Part shown: positions 7,819 to 18,819 of the stretch, piece by piece
Numbering within the stretch: the first letter of the stretch is position 1
Layout of the letters: the number at the start of each line of letters is the position of its first letter
Assembly (NCBI GenBank): GCA_003241385.1
Contig: QFPO01000003.1
Coordinates: 248,001 to 312,000, forward strand
DNA length: 64,000 nucleotides
Direction: 5' to 3'
Origin: Rhodanobacter denitrificans
Lineage (GTDB): Bacteria; Pseudomonadota; Gammaproteobacteria; Xanthomonadales; Rhodanobacteraceae
Program-made: the position numbers and the translations under genes
Notes under the pieces: model-generated
What the model was told of the DNA's origin: nothing
Database searches by the model: none
Seen by the model: the letters and a program-made list of their open reading frames with translations, nothing else

Positions 7819-10275
7819 TCAAGGCGTTATGTCCGGACCGGGCGCGAGTTCCGGCGGCAGCAGACGCTCGCCGGCGAGGTCGCGGGCCTGGCGCAGCGCC
7901 CGGTTGGCGGATGCCTCGTCGCCGAGTGCGCGGTGCACCTCGACCTGGATCAGGGCCGCGCGCAGGTCCTGCCCGGCCCACGGCGCGACGCGGCCGGCGA
8001 TCGCACCGGCCCGGTCGCGCTGGCCGGCCGCGAGCAGGGCCGGCACGTAGGACTCGCCGACGACGACCAGGTTCTCGGGCACGCCGGTCGCCTCGGCCTG
8101 CGACATCGCGACCGCATAGGCGGCCAGCGCCTCGTCGCCGCGTCCCTCGGCCGCGGCCTGCTCGGCCTCGGCCAGGCGGATGAACAGCACGCGCCAGTCG
8201 TCCGGCGTCTGCTGGGCCTGCGCCTGCAGCGTGCGGATCTCCGCAGCCGCCTCGGCGACCCGGCCGAGCCGGTGCAGCGCGCGGACCCGGGTCAGCCGCG
8301 TCGTGACGGTGGTCAGCCGGTTGCTGTTCTCGGGTGAGGCGGCCAGCGCCTCCTCGGCCTGCTGCGCGGCCGCCTCGGCGTTGCCGCGCAGCAGTGCGAT
8401 CGAGGCCAGCAGCGCATCGGCCTCGGTCCGCACCATCGCATCGTCGACCGGACTGCTGAGGTCGCGGATCTGTGCGGCCAGTGTTTCGGCATCGCCGAGA
8501 CGACCGTTGGCGGCCAGCGCGACCGCGCGCGACAGGGTCAGCCACCAGCGCTCGCGCGGGTTGCGCGCATAGGACTCCGGCGGCCAGAAGCGCTCGGTCG
8601 TGGCCAGCGCGGCGGGGTGCTGCAGCAGCATCAGCTGGGCATCGACGATCGAGCGCAGCGCGAAGGTCCAGGCTTCGAGCACCGCCAGCGTCTCGAGGCG
8701 CTGCGCGGCGGCCTCCAGCACCGGCAGCGCGACCGCCGGCTGGGCGCGGTCCATCGCGACGACGCCGAGGTTGAGATCGACCCGCGCGACGCCGAACGCG
8801 TCGTTGCCCTGCTCGTGCAGCGTGCGTGCGATGCCGAACAGCCGTACCGCGTCCTCGAGCCGGCGCGCGCGACCGGCCACCGCGCCGCGGCCGGTATAGG
8901 CGCCGGCCAGGATGTTGCGGTCCTCGAGCGGTTCGGCCAGTCGGATGCCCTCGGCGAACGCGGCGTCGGCCTCGTCGAGGCGGTCCTGGCGGAAGTAGCT
9001 GGAGCCCAGCGCGTGCAGCGCACGCGCGCGCAGCAGCGGCGCCTGGTCCGGCGGCAGCCGGCCGAGCAGATCCTGCGCGCCGCGGATGGCGGCCTCGTAG
9101 TCGCCGGAGAAGAAGTCGATGTTGACCTGCGCGAGCGCGATCTGCGGCGTCTCGCGGACCTGCGGGGCGGCCGCGTCGATCAGCGCGCGCGCGACGTCGA
9201 GCTGGCCGGCCAGCACCGCCGCGCCGACGCGCTGCACGAGCTCGTCGGCGACCTTCGGCAGGCTGGTCTCGGTCGTCGACGGCGGCACCCGGCCGAGCTT
9301 GACCAGCAGACGATCGGCCGCGGTGCGTGCGGCCGACAGCGGATCCTCGGCGGTCGCCTCGGCATACAGCGCCCGCCGGCCGTCGCGGGCCTGCAGGGCC
9401 AGATGCCAGTGCGTACCGGACAGCTCGATGCGCGGACGCAGCACCCAGGCCTGCGGTGCGGCCATGCGCTCGCGCACCCAGGCGTCCTCGGCCGGCACGT
9501 CCTGCCGGGCGTTGAGCAGGCCGACCACGCTCTCGCTCGGCGTCACCGCCAGGCCGCCGCGGCGCAGCTGCGTCGCGATCAGATCCATGCCGCCGAGGCG
9601 CAGCCAGATCCAGCCGTCCGGCGCCTCCACCTGCACCGGCAGCACCAGTGCCGCCGCGGGCACCGTGCCGGGCACGGCCGGCGCCTCGGCGGTCGTCTGC
9701 GCCTGGCCCGGCCGCGGCGACGCGCCGCGGTACTGGCTGAACCCCCAGCCGACCACCAGCAGCGCGACCAGGCCCGCCAGTGCCCAGGCCGCGATGCGGC
9801 GCGACGCCGGACGCGCAGTCTCGACGATCTCGGCCGGCGCGACCGGGCGCTCGACGGCTGCCTCGGCCGGCGCCTCCGATACGGCAGCAGCGGGCCCTGC
9901 TTCGTCGCCGGCCACGGCGGGCGTCGGTGCCGCTTTGACCGGTGCCGGCTCTTCGGCCTCCACGACGGTGTCCATGACCCAGCGATAGCCGACACCCCAG
10001 ACCGTGCGGATGCCCTCCTGCTCGCCGCCGGACAGGCCGAGCTGGCGGCGCAGGCGCATGATCGCGTGATTCAGCGAGACGTCGCTGACGTCGATGCGCC
10101 CCCAGACCGCCGCGGTCAGTTCGTCGCGGCCGACCGGCCGGTCGCGGTGCTGGATCAGATAGCTCAGGCAGTCGATGTGGCTGGTCGGCAGCGCGACGCG
10201 TTCGCCGGACCGCAACAGTTCGCGCGCGTGCGGATTCAGATGGAACGCGCCGAAGCGGTAGCAGACTCGACTCAT
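7819..10275 (-). CDS. CadC/ToxR-like membrane-anchored winged-helix regulator with TPR domain
   Basis: 818-residue transcription regulator. Residues 1-100 are an OmpR/PhoB-type winged helix: the recognition region is SDVSLNHAIMRLRRQLGL and the wing is GIRTVWGVGYRW. A Pro/Ala/Glu-rich linker leads to one membrane segment at about 159-182. The rest is probably periplasmic and consists of a conserved block (WLRLGGMDLIATQLRRGGLAV) and many TPR-like helical pairs to the C-terminus. This matches the CadC/ToxR plan of DNA binding in the cytoplasm and sensing outside. The start at 10275 gives the canonical YRFGAFHLNP N-terminus, and the longer frame upstream is Arg-rich noise. A clear paralogue lies at 50735-53149. 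No target genes are evident. Confidence 0.88.
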   Translation of the reverse strand: MSRVCYRFGAFHLNPHARELLRSGERVALPTSHIDCLSYLIQHRDRPVGRDELTAAVWGRIDVSDVSLNHAIMRLRRQLGLSGGEQEGIRTVWGVGYRWVMDTVVEAEEPAPVKAAPTPAVAGDEAGPAAAVSEAPAEAAVERPVAPAEIVETARPASRRIAAWALAGLVALLVVGWGFSQYRGASPRPGQAQTTAEAPAVPGTVPAAALVLPVQVEAPDGWIWLRLGGMDLIATQLRRGGLAVTPSESVVGLLNARQDVPAEDAWVRERMAAPQAWVLRPRIELSGTHWHLALQARDGRRALYAEATAEDPLSAARTAADRLLVKLGRVPPSTTETSLPKVADELVQRVGAAVLAGQLDVARALIDAAAPQVRETPQIALAQVNIDFFSGDYEAAIRGAQDLLGRLPPDQAPLLRARALHALGSSYFRQDRLDEADAAFAEGIRLAEPLEDRNILAGAYTGRGAVAGRARRLEDAVRLFGIARTLHEQGNDAFGVARVDLNLGVVAMDRAQPAVALPVLEAAAQRLETLAVLEAWTFALRSIVDAQLMLLQHPAALATTERFWPPESYARNPRERWWLTLSRAVALAANGRLGDAETLAAQIRDLSSPVDDAMVRTEADALLASIALLRGNAEAAAQQAEEALAASPENSNRLTTVTTRLTRVRALHRLGRVAEAAAEIRTLQAQAQQTPDDWRVLFIRLAEAEQAAAEGRGDEALAAYAVAMSQAEATGVPENLVVVGESYVPALLAAGQRDRAGAIAGRVAPWAGQDLRAALIQVEVHRALGDEASANRALRQARDLAGERLLPPELAPGPDITP

Positions 10276-10384
10276 GCCGACAGAGTAGCAAGCCGGCTGC
10301 CGGCGCGCGCCGGCGCGGCGCGCCGCCGCAGCCGTGCACGGTCGCCGGCGAAGCGCGCGGGACCGTAGCCGCCGACGCCGCGCG

Positions 10385-12403
10385 TCAGATGCGCGGACGC
10401 GGCTTGAGTTCGGGCGGCGGCCGCGGCGCGCGCGTCTGCGGATCGACCGGCGACTCGGCACCGGCGCGCGCCGCCGGGCGTGCCGCGATCGTCGCGGCGA
10501 TGCGTCGCGCGATCGCGCGCAGCTGGCCGAGCATCCAGTGCGCGAGTCCGGCCTGGGTCGCCGGCAGACCGTCCAGCGGATCGTCGTCGAGACGGCCGAG
10601 TCCGCGCAGCCGGTAGCTGCCCGGCCCGACCGGATCGGTGAAGAAGCGCGCATAGTCCGACGCCGTGCCGTCGAGCGTGCCGGCCGAGGTCTCGAGCCGG
10701 CCGAGCATCTCGGACATCGATGCGAGCAGCAGGCGCAGGCGGATCAGCTGGTGGTTCTCCCAGTTCATCGGCGAAGCGCGCGCGTCCGCCGGCCAGCACG
10801 CCGGATCGCCGAAGCGCACGACGAACTGCTGGCCGGCGTAGCGGCCGTAGGCGGTCAGCGCCTCGATCACCGTGGCTTCCATCGTCAGGTTCAGACCGCC
10901 CTCGCGCTCGGACAGGCGGATCAGGCCGATGCGGTCGCGGAAGCCGGGCAGGTTCGACAGCGTCTCGTGGTTCCAGTCCTTGGCGACGCCGAACAGCGTG
11001 CCGAGAAAGCCGAGCACCGAGCCGACGCCGCGCGACTCGTCCCAGCGCCGCCACGGCGAGATCAGGGCATCGGCATTGTCGGCCGGAAAGCGCACGCGAT
11101 CGGCAGGACGGTCGCCGCTGCCCGGCTCGGCCTGGCCGAGGTCCAGGCCGAACGTCGGCCGCGTCGACAGCGGCGCGTCGAAGAAATGGATCGGGAAGTT
11201 CGAGCCGACGCCGCCGTCGGTGAACCAGCAGCGCTCGGGCCGGCGCAGCACGCCGGCCGACGTGCCGGGCCGCGTGAAGTCGACCGAGTACAGCGGCACC
11301 GCCGAGAGCAGCAGCGGAAAACTCAGACTCATGCGCACCGCGACGACCACCGGCAGATCGTCCGGCGCCGGCAGGCCGAGATGACCGTCGAGCGCCGCCT
11401 CGCGAAACACGCCGCCGACCTGGGCAGGCGCATGCGCGACCATCCAGTCGACGATGCGCGGCGGAAACAGCTGCGCGAAATCCTCGCGCCGGAACAGGAA
11501 ACGGCCGTTCTCGCGGACGTGGACGTCGTCGCCGAACGGCACCTGGAACGGCCGCCCGAGCGTCAGGCAGGTCGTCATCACGCGCAGCTCGATGCCGTGC
11601 GCGCGCAGATCGCCGAACGTCAGCGGCTTGGCCGCCCCGGCATGCGCGGCCTGGCCGGCGAGCCGGTCGAAGTAGTCGCTCATCCAGACCGTCAGCGCCT
11701 CCTCGCCGTGCGCATCGCCGGGCTCGGGCATGCCCGAGCACACGCCGTAGCCGTGCGCCGGCAGCTCGCGGAACAGGCGCCGCGCCATGCGCACGACGAC
11801 GCCGAGCAGCGCCAGCACGCACGCGACCGCGACCACCCAGGCGACCAGCGGCAGCAGGCTCCAGCGCCACGGCACGAACGCCAGCGCGAGCAGCGGCAGC
11901 AGACCGGCCAGCGCGCCGATCGAGGCGATGCCCGGATGGCGCCGGACCAGTGCGAACGACGCGCGGCGGATCCGTGCGCCGCCGCCCTTGACCGCGAGCG
12001 TGTCGACGAAGACCTCGAACACCGCGCGCAGTCGCTTTGCCGGTTTGAACAACGCGAGCAGGCGCGTGCCGGCACCGCTCGGCGCCGGTCCGCCCAGGAA
12101 GTCCGGCAGCGCGCGCAGCTGAGCGAAGCCGTCCGGGTCGTCGGCGAGCTCGCCGGCGCGATGGCGCTGCCGGCCGAGCTCGGCCGCGGCCGCCGCGGCC
12201 GCCGCGATCGCGCCGGCACTGGTGCCGCCGATCGAGCACAGCCGGAACGCACGCGCGATCTCGGCGATCGCCAGCGGATAGACCACGCCGCTGGTGATGC
12301 CGCCCTTCATGACCAGATCGCATTCGCGCGCGAACGGCGCGAACGCGTCGGCGCCCGGCGCTGCAGCGTCGGCACGCTCAACATCCGCAGCGGTGCGACT
12401 CAT
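10385..12403 (-). CDS. Patatin-like phospholipase
   Basis: 672-residue patatin-family lipid acyl hydrolase. The oxyanion glycine stretch lies in MKGGITSGVVYP. The nucleophile Ser62 sits in G-G-T-S-A-G and the dyad Asp396 in F-T-D-G-G-V-G-S-N-F-P. A hydrophobic stretch at about residues 165-205 (LLPLLALAFVPW and the following Val/Leu-rich run) may be a membrane anchor inserted between the nucleophile and the Asp. The C-terminal 60 residues are Arg/Pro/Ala-rich. No signal peptide is visible. The length is above that of simple patatins, consistent with the large patatin-like proteins of proteobacteria. The gene stands alone between two promoterless-looking GC-rich gaps. Confidence 0.87.
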   Translation of the reverse strand: MSRTAADVERADAAAPGADAFAPFARECDLVMKGGITSGVVYPLAIAEIARAFRLCSIGGTSAGAIAAAAAAAAELGRQRHRAGELADDPDGFAQLRALPDFLGGPAPSGAGTRLLALFKPAKRLRAVFEVFVDTLAVKGGGARIRRASFALVRRHPGIASIGALAGLLPLLALAFVPWRWSLLPLVAWVVAVACVLALLGVVVRMARRLFRELPAHGYGVCSGMPEPGDAHGEEALTVWMSDYFDRLAGQAAHAGAAKPLTFGDLRAHGIELRVMTTCLTLGRPFQVPFGDDVHVRENGRFLFRREDFAQLFPPRIVDWMVAHAPAQVGGVFREAALDGHLGLPAPDDLPVVVAVRMSLSFPLLLSAVPLYSVDFTRPGTSAGVLRRPERCWFTDGGVGSNFPIHFFDAPLSTRPTFGLDLGQAEPGSGDRPADRVRFPADNADALISPWRRWDESRGVGSVLGFLGTLFGVAKDWNHETLSNLPGFRDRIGLIRLSEREGGLNLTMEATVIEALTAYGRYAGQQFVVRFGDPACWPADARASPMNWENHQLIRLRLLLASMSEMLGRLETSAGTLDGTASDYARFFTDPVGPGSYRLRGLGRLDDDPLDGLPATQAGLAHWMLGQLRAIARRIAATIAARPAARAGAESPVDPQTRAPRPPPELKPRPRI

Positions 12404-12830
12404 CGAAGACTCCTTGTCGAAAGGGGACGGCGCCGTGCGGCGCGGCCGATCCGGGGCGCGTCACGCATCGCGATGCGTGCGGCGAAGCGGCATCCCGACG
12501 CGTTATAGCAAAACGTTCTCGACCGGCGATACCGCAGCGCGGGCGCACCCGCGATGCGCAGCGCGATCAGGCAGGGCGCGGCCTCGAGCTCGACGGCGCA
12601 CGCGTCGGCGCGCAGACGCCGTGCGCCGGCACGCGGCTGCGCGACGTCAGGCAGCGGCCCGGCGGCGCCTTGCAGGTGCCGACCGACGAGGCGGACGGTC
12701 GTCTGCTGTGCATCGTCGCAGCCGAACGCGAGCCCAACGACGATTCGCGCGGGGATTGAACGCGGGTTCCGGCTCGGCTGCAATCGGGCAGTGCCGTCGC
12801 CGGCGGCACCCATCGCCGAGGAGATCGATC
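12404..12830. other. Divergent intergenic region, no recognisable gene
   Basis: 427 bp between the patatin and sugar-dehydrogenase starts. It holds the promoters of both genes, including the AT-richer patch TTATAGCAAAACG at about 12503. Short reading frames cross it on both strands (e.g. 12400-12813 minus) but lack ribosome-binding sites and familiar motifs, so none is called. Confidence 0.4.
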
Positions 12831-14168
12831 ATGCAGCGCCGCACCGGTTGGATCGCTCTGCTCGCCCTGGTCGGCCTTGCGATGCTCGGCTGCCGTCTGC
12901 GCTACGCCGAGCGCGCGACGCTCGACGTCGCCGACGGCACCGGCCCGACACCGACCTTGCCCGAGCCGCGCCGCACCTGGCTGCCGACGCTCGAGATCGC
13001 GCCGGCGGTCGGCTGGCCGGCCGATGCGGCACCGCTGCCGGCAGACGGTCTGGCGGTGACCGCCTACGCGCGCGGACTGGACCATCCGCGCTGGCTGCAT
13101 GTGCTGCCGAACGGCGACGTGCTGGTCGCCGAATCGAACGCGCCGCCGCGTCCGGCCGATGCGCCGTCGGGCGGCCTCAAGGGCTGGATCGCCGGCAAGG
13201 TCATGCAGCGCGCCGGTGCCGGTGTGCCGAGCGCCGATCGCATCACGCTGCTGCGCGACGCCGACGGCGACGGCATCGCCGAACGGCGCACCGCATTCGC
13301 CGAAGGTCTGCATTCGCCGTTCGGCATGGCCCTGGTCGGCGAGGACTTCTACGTCGCCAATGCCGACGCCGTCATGCGCTTCGCCTATCGCGGCGGACAG
13401 ACGCGCCTGGACGCACCGCCGCAGAAGGTCGTCGACCTGCCGGCCGGACTCAATCACCACTGGACCAAGAACCTGATCGCCAGTCCGGACGGCACGCGGC
13501 TGTACGTGACGGTCGGCTCCAACAGCAACGTCGGCGAGAACGGCCTGGCGATCGAGGAAGGCCGCGCGATGATCTGGGAGCTCGATCGCGCCAGCGGCCG
13601 CCTGCGTCCGTTCGCGACCGGCCTGCGCAACCCGAACGGACTGGACTGGGAACCGGTCACCGGTGCGCTGTGGACCGCCGTCAACGAGCGCGACGAGATC
13701 GGCTCGGACCTGGTGCCCGACTACGTGACCTCGGTGCGCGACGGCGCGTTCTACGGCTGGCCGTACAGCTACTACGGTCGCCACGTCGACGTGCGCGTGC
13801 GGCCGCCGCGCCCGGATCTGGTCGCGCGCGCGGTCGTGCCGGACTACGCGCTCGGCCCGCACACCGCCTCGCTCGGCATCGCGTTCACGCAGCGCGCCGC
13901 CGCCTTGCCGGACGCATGGCGGCAAGGCCTCGTCGTCGCCCAGCACGGCTCGTGGAACCGCCGCCCGAAGAGCGGCTACAAGGTGATCTACGTGCCGTTC
14001 GAGTCCGGCCGGCCGGCCGGCGCGCCGCGCGATCTGCTGACCGGCTTCCTCGACGCCGACGAACGCGCACGCGGCCGTCCGGTCGGCGTCGCGATCGACG
14101 GCCGCGGCGCACTGCTGATCGCCGACGACGTCGGCAACACGATCTGGCGCGTCGCCGCCGTGCGGTGA
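12831..14168 (+). CDS. PQQ-dependent sugar (sorbosone-type) dehydrogenase-like lipoprotein
   Basis: 445-residue beta-propeller oxidoreductase of the glucose/sorbosone dehydrogenase (GSDH) family. The start has GAGGAG about 10 bp upstream and a lipoprotein signal (LVGLAMLGC, lipid Cys at 21). Family signatures include ARGLDHPRWLHVLPNGDVLVAE, LNHHWTKNLIASPDGTRLYV, ATGLRNPNGLDWEP and the C-terminal VAQHGSWNRRPKSGYKV. Such proteins usually oxidise sugars or aldoses in the periplasm with PQQ, but no PQQ synthesis gene is in the window, so the cofactor and substrate are assumptions. The longer frame starting at 12294 covers non-coding DNA. Confidence 0.88.
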   Translation: MQRRTGWIALLALVGLAMLGCRLRYAERATLDVADGTGPTPTLPEPRRTWLPTLEIAPAVGWPADAAPLPADGLAVTAYARGLDHPRWLHVLPNGDVLVAESNAPPRPADAPSGGLKGWIAGKVMQRAGAGVPSADRITLLRDADGDGIAERRTAFAEGLHSPFGMALVGEDFYVANADAVMRFAYRGGQTRLDAPPQKVVDLPAGLNHHWTKNLIASPDGTRLYVTVGSNSNVGENGLAIEEGRAMIWELDRASGRLRPFATGLRNPNGLDWEPVTGALWTAVNERDEIGSDLVPDYVTSVRDGAFYGWPYSYYGRHVDVRVRPPRPDLVARAVVPDYALGPHTASLGIAFTQRAAALPDAWRQGLVVAQHGSWNRRPKSGYKVIYVPFESGRPAGAPRDLLTGFLDADERARGRPVGVAIDGRGALLIADDVGNTIWRVAAVR

Positions 14169-14179
14169 GGTGCGCGCTT

Positions 14180-14203
14180 GCCGCACCGCGGAACGCGTGC
14201 GGC
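14180..14203. terminator. Short hairpin between convergent genes
   Basis: GCCGCAC (14180-14186) pairs with GTGCGGC (14197-14203) between the stop of the sugar dehydrogenase and the stop of the convergent ABC-F gene. It is a weak bidirectional terminator candidate. Confidence 0.4.
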
Positions 14204-14223
14204 GGCGCCTCCGCGGACGCGCC

Positions 14224-15837
<1,614 letters not shown>

Positions 15838-16120
15838 ACACACACTCCACGCGATGCCGGGATACGATCCGCCCACACGGGACGGACATGGACAGGCCGT
15901 CGGAAACGACGGCGGGCATCACTGGCGCATGGGACGGGGGTTCTCCGATCGGGGTGAAGCGCGCAGAGTATAGACGGTGCGATACCGGGCGAGTACCGGC
16001 CAGATGCGCACCTGCGTCAGCGGCGATGTCCCCGCACGAAGGCCTTCATGGCATCGCGCTGGGAGACATGCTTACATCTGCATCGATCCGGTGATCGTGA
16101 CCTGTCGGGATTCAGGCGAC

Positions 16121-16558
16121 ATGCGAACGGCTGAAGAGGCCATCGAGTTCGTGAGAGCGCACGGCATCGTCCTGGAGGCCGCGCGCGGTCGAGCGCCCAG
16201 TTTTTCGGATGCGGTCGCCGGCGCGGTGATCAAAGGCAACTGGTGGGGACACCCGCAAGGAAAGCTGATTTTTCGTTTGACGCGCGCGGTGCGAGACAGT
16301 GGCGATGTCTTGGTGTGCCGTTTGCTGGATGGAAAGATCACCTACGTGCATCGCCGCTTGTGGCCCGCGCTGGTGCGACTCGCGCCCCAGCTCGACAAGG
16401 AGGATCTGGCGTCGTTGCGCGATGTCCATACCGCCACAGGCGCCCACACCCGGGTGACGACGGCGTTTCCGGAATGGGTGCCCGAGGATGTGGCGGCAGC
16501 CGCGCGCGCACTTTCGGAAGGGGAGGCCCGACGGCAGCTGGAAGCCATTCTCGTCTGA
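16121..16558 (+). CDS. Conserved hypothetical protein, 145 aa
   Basis: Small soluble protein with no signal peptide or membrane segment. It begins MRTAEEAIEFVRAHGIVLEAA, contains a central GNWWGHPQGKLIFRLTRAVRDS and the stretch VCRLLDGKITYVHRRLWPAL, and ends SEGEARRQLEAILV. The even mix of basic and aromatic residues suggests nucleic-acid or protein binding, but no known domain was recognised. I recall similar short hypothetical proteins from unrelated bacteria, suggesting a mobile single-gene family (recollection, not searched). Its GC content is somewhat lower than that of its neighbours. The start at 16121 is the Met that begins the conserved-looking part; the frame extends upstream without a ribosome-binding site. 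Confidence 0.75.
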   Translation: MRTAEEAIEFVRAHGIVLEAARGRAPSFSDAVAGAVIKGNWWGHPQGKLIFRLTRAVRDSGDVLVCRLLDGKITYVHRRLWPALVRLAPQLDKEDLASLRDVHTATGAHTRVTTAFPEWVPEDVAAAARALSEGEARRQLEAILV

Positions 16559-16674
16559 TTGCCATCCCCGCGAGATTCGAAGCGGATCGCGCGAGCGCCG
16601 CAGTGCCGACTTGCCGGGCGAGCCCCCCCGTGCGATCGTCCGCGCCGCGCCGCTCCACCATCACGAATCCTCCG

Positions 16675-17133
16675 ATGAGCCCGATCACCCGCGCGTTCCA
16701 CGCCGTCAGCTATCTGCAGTACCCGCTGCTGCTGGTGTCGCTGTTCTACGTCGTGCAGCCGTACTTCGACGGGTTCCACGGATTCTGGCAGAGCTTCAAC
16801 AAGGCGCTGATCTTCGCCGGCGTCGCGATCAGCTTCTCGACGCTGCAGGACACCACGCGCACGCAGAACGCGTTCTCGAAACGGATCTGGCAGGACCCGC
16901 GCAAGGGCCGGCACGCGCTGATCGTGCTGGCCGCGAGCGCGGCGGTGATGCTGGTCGTCGGCTTGTACGGCTTCCTCGCCGCGCCGGCCGGCATCGTGCA
17001 GGACGTCGCGTTCGGCCTGCTGATGCTCGGCATCGGCTATGTCGGTCTGCTCAAGGCCGCGATCGAGATGTACGAGAACCACCGGCTCGACAAGCACGGC
17101 GCCGATGCGCGCACGCCGTCCGACCCGCGCTGA
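16675..17133 (+). CDS. Small integral membrane protein, 152 aa
   Basis: Hydrophobic protein with four predicted membrane helices: YLQYPLLLVSLFYVV, ALIFAGVAISFSTL, ALIVLAASAAVMLVVGLYGFL and DVAFGLLMLGIGYVGLLKAAI. It has a charged cytoplasmic loop (QDTTRTQNAFSKRIWQDPRKGRH) and a basic C-terminal tail. No family was recognised. It lies 116 bp after the 145-aa hypothetical gene on the same strand, and codon composition supports a real gene. Confidence 0.72.
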   Translation: MSPITRAFHAVSYLQYPLLLVSLFYVVQPYFDGFHGFWQSFNKALIFAGVAISFSTLQDTTRTQNAFSKRIWQDPRKGRHALIVLAASAAVMLVVGLYGFLAAPAGIVQDVAFGLLMLGIGYVGLLKAAIEMYENHRLDKHGADARTPSDPR

Positions 17134-17208
17134 GCATTCCGCCACCGCATCGCGCATCGCGCCGGTCGCGGCGCTGCGGGGCCTGTGTGCACTCCTCGCC
17201 CACCCGCC

Positions 17209-17228
17209 GCTGCGATCCTGATCGCAGC
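17209..17228 (+). terminator. 9-bp palindromic hairpin downstream of the membrane protein
   Basis: GCTGCGATC (17209-17217) and GATCGCAGC (17220-17228) are separated by 2 nt, 76 bp past the stop at 17133. It may end that transcript. The rest of 17134-17450 shows no gene. Confidence 0.4.
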
Positions 17229-17454
17229 CAGATTCGAATCGGCTGACGCAGCCGCGCCGCGCGTCATCCACGCGACGACAGTCGCCGGGCGCGACGGAAG
17301 CACTGCACCACGACGGCCGATCACGCGCCGTGCGCCAGCGGCATGTGCGCAGGCAGACGCAGACTCGCCCGCGTACAGGGCACGCCGATCGCGCGCACCC
17401 GGCGAAACCGGCGCACCCGCATCGACGACCGCCGACGCCCGCTAGCCGCGCCAC

Positions 17455-17494
17455 TTGCGAGGTGTTTCTATCTGTGTATACTCACTATACACAG
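17455..17494 (+). promoter_or_regulatory. Promoter with overlapping palindromic operator for the GntR/ABC operon
   Basis: TTGCGA (17455-17460) and TATACT (17477-17482), 16 bp apart, form a good sigma-70 promoter, rare in this GC-rich window. The -10 box lies inside a perfect inverted repeat with 9-bp arms, CTGTGTATA (17472-17480) and TATACACAG (17486-17494), and a 5-bp centre. The position just before a YtrA-type GntR gene fits autorepression by that regulator. Confidence 0.8.
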
Positions 17495-17512
17495 TGAGGC
17501 CGCCGCCGATGC

Positions 17513-17902
17513 ATGACTGACCTGCTCGTCCTTTCGAACCAGTCGCCGACGCCGATGTATGCGCAGATCGTCGAACAGGTCCTCGCCAAGGTCATGAGCG
17601 GCGAATGGCCGTCCGGCCATCCGCTGCCGTCGATCCGCGAGCTGGCCGCGCGCAGCCGCGTCAGCGTGATCACGATCAAGCGCGCGTACCTGGAGCTCGA
17701 GCGCGCCGGCGTGATCGTCACGCAGCAGGGCAAGGGCTCGTTCGTCGCCGACCGGACCGATGCCTCGCGTGCGGTGCTGATGGACGAGTTCCGTGCACAG
17801 CTGACGGCGCTCGCGGCGACCGCCAGGACGCTGCGGCTGGACACCGACGAGGTCCTGCGCCTGGTCGACGCCGCACTGTCCGAACCCGACGAAGACACCT
17901 GA
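17513..17902 (+). CDS. GntR-family transcriptional regulator, YtrA subfamily
   Basis: 129-residue regulator made of a GntR winged helix (PMYAQIVEQVLAKVMSGEWPSGHPLPSIREL, then SRVSVITIKRAYLELERAG) and a short helical C-terminal tail without an effector domain. This is the YtrA plan. Such repressors usually control an adjacent ABC exporter operon in response to cell-wall-active compounds. Here the ABC ATPase and permease genes follow within 24 bp and with a 4-bp overlap, and a palindromic operator overlaps the promoter 19 bp upstream. The ATG at 17513 gives the expected N-terminus. Confidence 0.9.
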   Translation: MTDLLVLSNQSPTPMYAQIVEQVLAKVMSGEWPSGHPLPSIRELAARSRVSVITIKRAYLELERAGVIVTQQGKGSFVADRTDASRAVLMDEFRAQLTALAATARTLRLDTDEVLRLVDAALSEPDEDT

Positions 17903-17925
17903 CACCGGCCGGAGCCGACACCCGC

Positions 17926-18819
17926 ATGGACATCTCATCCCCCGCGATCGCGCTGCAAGGCGTGCACAAGCGCTACGGCGACTTCGCGCTGCACGACGTC
18001 GACCTCCTCGTGCCGACCGGCCAGATCATGGGCCTGATCGGCGTCAACGGCGCCGGCAAGTCGACCCTGCTGCGGCTGCTGATCGGCCTGATCCGCGCCG
18101 ACGGCGGCACGGTCGAGGTGCTCGGCCAGCGGCTGCCGGAGGCGCAGGTATCGGTCAAGCGCAGCATCGGCTACGCGTCGGACGACATGCGCCTGTATCG
18201 CGGCCAGACGCTGCGCTGGCACATGGACTTCGTCGCGCGGATCTATCCGGACTGGGACGAAGCCTACGCGCAGCAGCTGCTGACGCGATTCGACCTGCGT
18301 GCGCAGCAGAAGCTCGGCGGCTACTCGCACGGCCAGCGCGTCAAGGCGCTGCTGCTGCTGATCTTCGCGCGGCATCCGCGCCTGCTGCTGCTCGACGAAC
18401 CGACCACCGGCCTGGATCCGGTCGCGCGCGGCGAGGTGCTCGACGCGCTGGCCGAGGTGCTGCGCGACGAGGAGCGCTCGGTGCTGTTCTCCTCGCACAA
18501 CACGGCCGACGTCGAGCAGCTGGCCGACGGCATCACGTTCCTGCATCGCGGTGCGATCGTCGCCTCGTCGGACAAGGACCGCTTCCTCGACCGCTGGCGC
18601 CGCATCCTGTGCCTGGGCACCGCCGGTCCGGCCCTCGCGATGCTGCCCGGCATCACGGCCGTGCGCGAGAGCGTGCCGGTGATCGAGTTCAAGACCGACG
18701 CCTACGACGAGGCGTTTCCGGAGCGCCTGCGCGCGGCCGGACTGCAGATCCAGTCGATCGAGCCGATGACGCTCGAGGACATTTTCGTCACCACGGTACG
18801 CCAGGGAGCGACCCGATGA
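17926..18819 (+). CDS. ABC transporter ATP-binding protein (YtrB/DRA-like exporter)
   Basis: 297-residue ABC ATPase. Walker A is GVNGAGKST, Walker B LLLLDEPTTGLDP and the H-loop SSHNTADVEQL. The signature reads YSHGQ rather than LSGGQ, as in many YtrB-type exporters. A C-terminal extension (about residues 215-297) follows the NBD. The start MDISSPAIALQGVHKRYGDF is chosen because it opens the first NBD strand; the longer frame overlaps the GntR gene. It is the second gene of the operon and probably pairs with the downstream permease to export a peptide, lipid or drug-like substrate. Confidence 0.92.
   Translation: MDISSPAIALQGVHKRYGDFALHDVDLLVPTGQIMGLIGVNGAGKSTLLRLLIGLIRADGGTVEVLGQRLPEAQVSVKRSIGYASDDMRLYRGQTLRWHMDFVARIYPDWDEAYAQQLLTRFDLRAQQKLGGYSHGQRVKALLLLIFARHPRLLLLDEPTTGLDPVARGEVLDALAEVLRDEERSVLFSSHNTADVEQLADGITFLHRGAIVASSDKDRFLDRWRRILCLGTAGPALAMLPGITAVRESVPVIEFKTDAYDEAFPERLRAAGLQIQSIEPMTLEDIFVTTVRQGATR

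Noticed and set aside
12400..12813. 137-codon minus-strand frame in the patatin/dehydrogenase gap
   Set aside because: It overlaps the patatin start, has no ribosome-binding site and no recognisable motif; likely chance.
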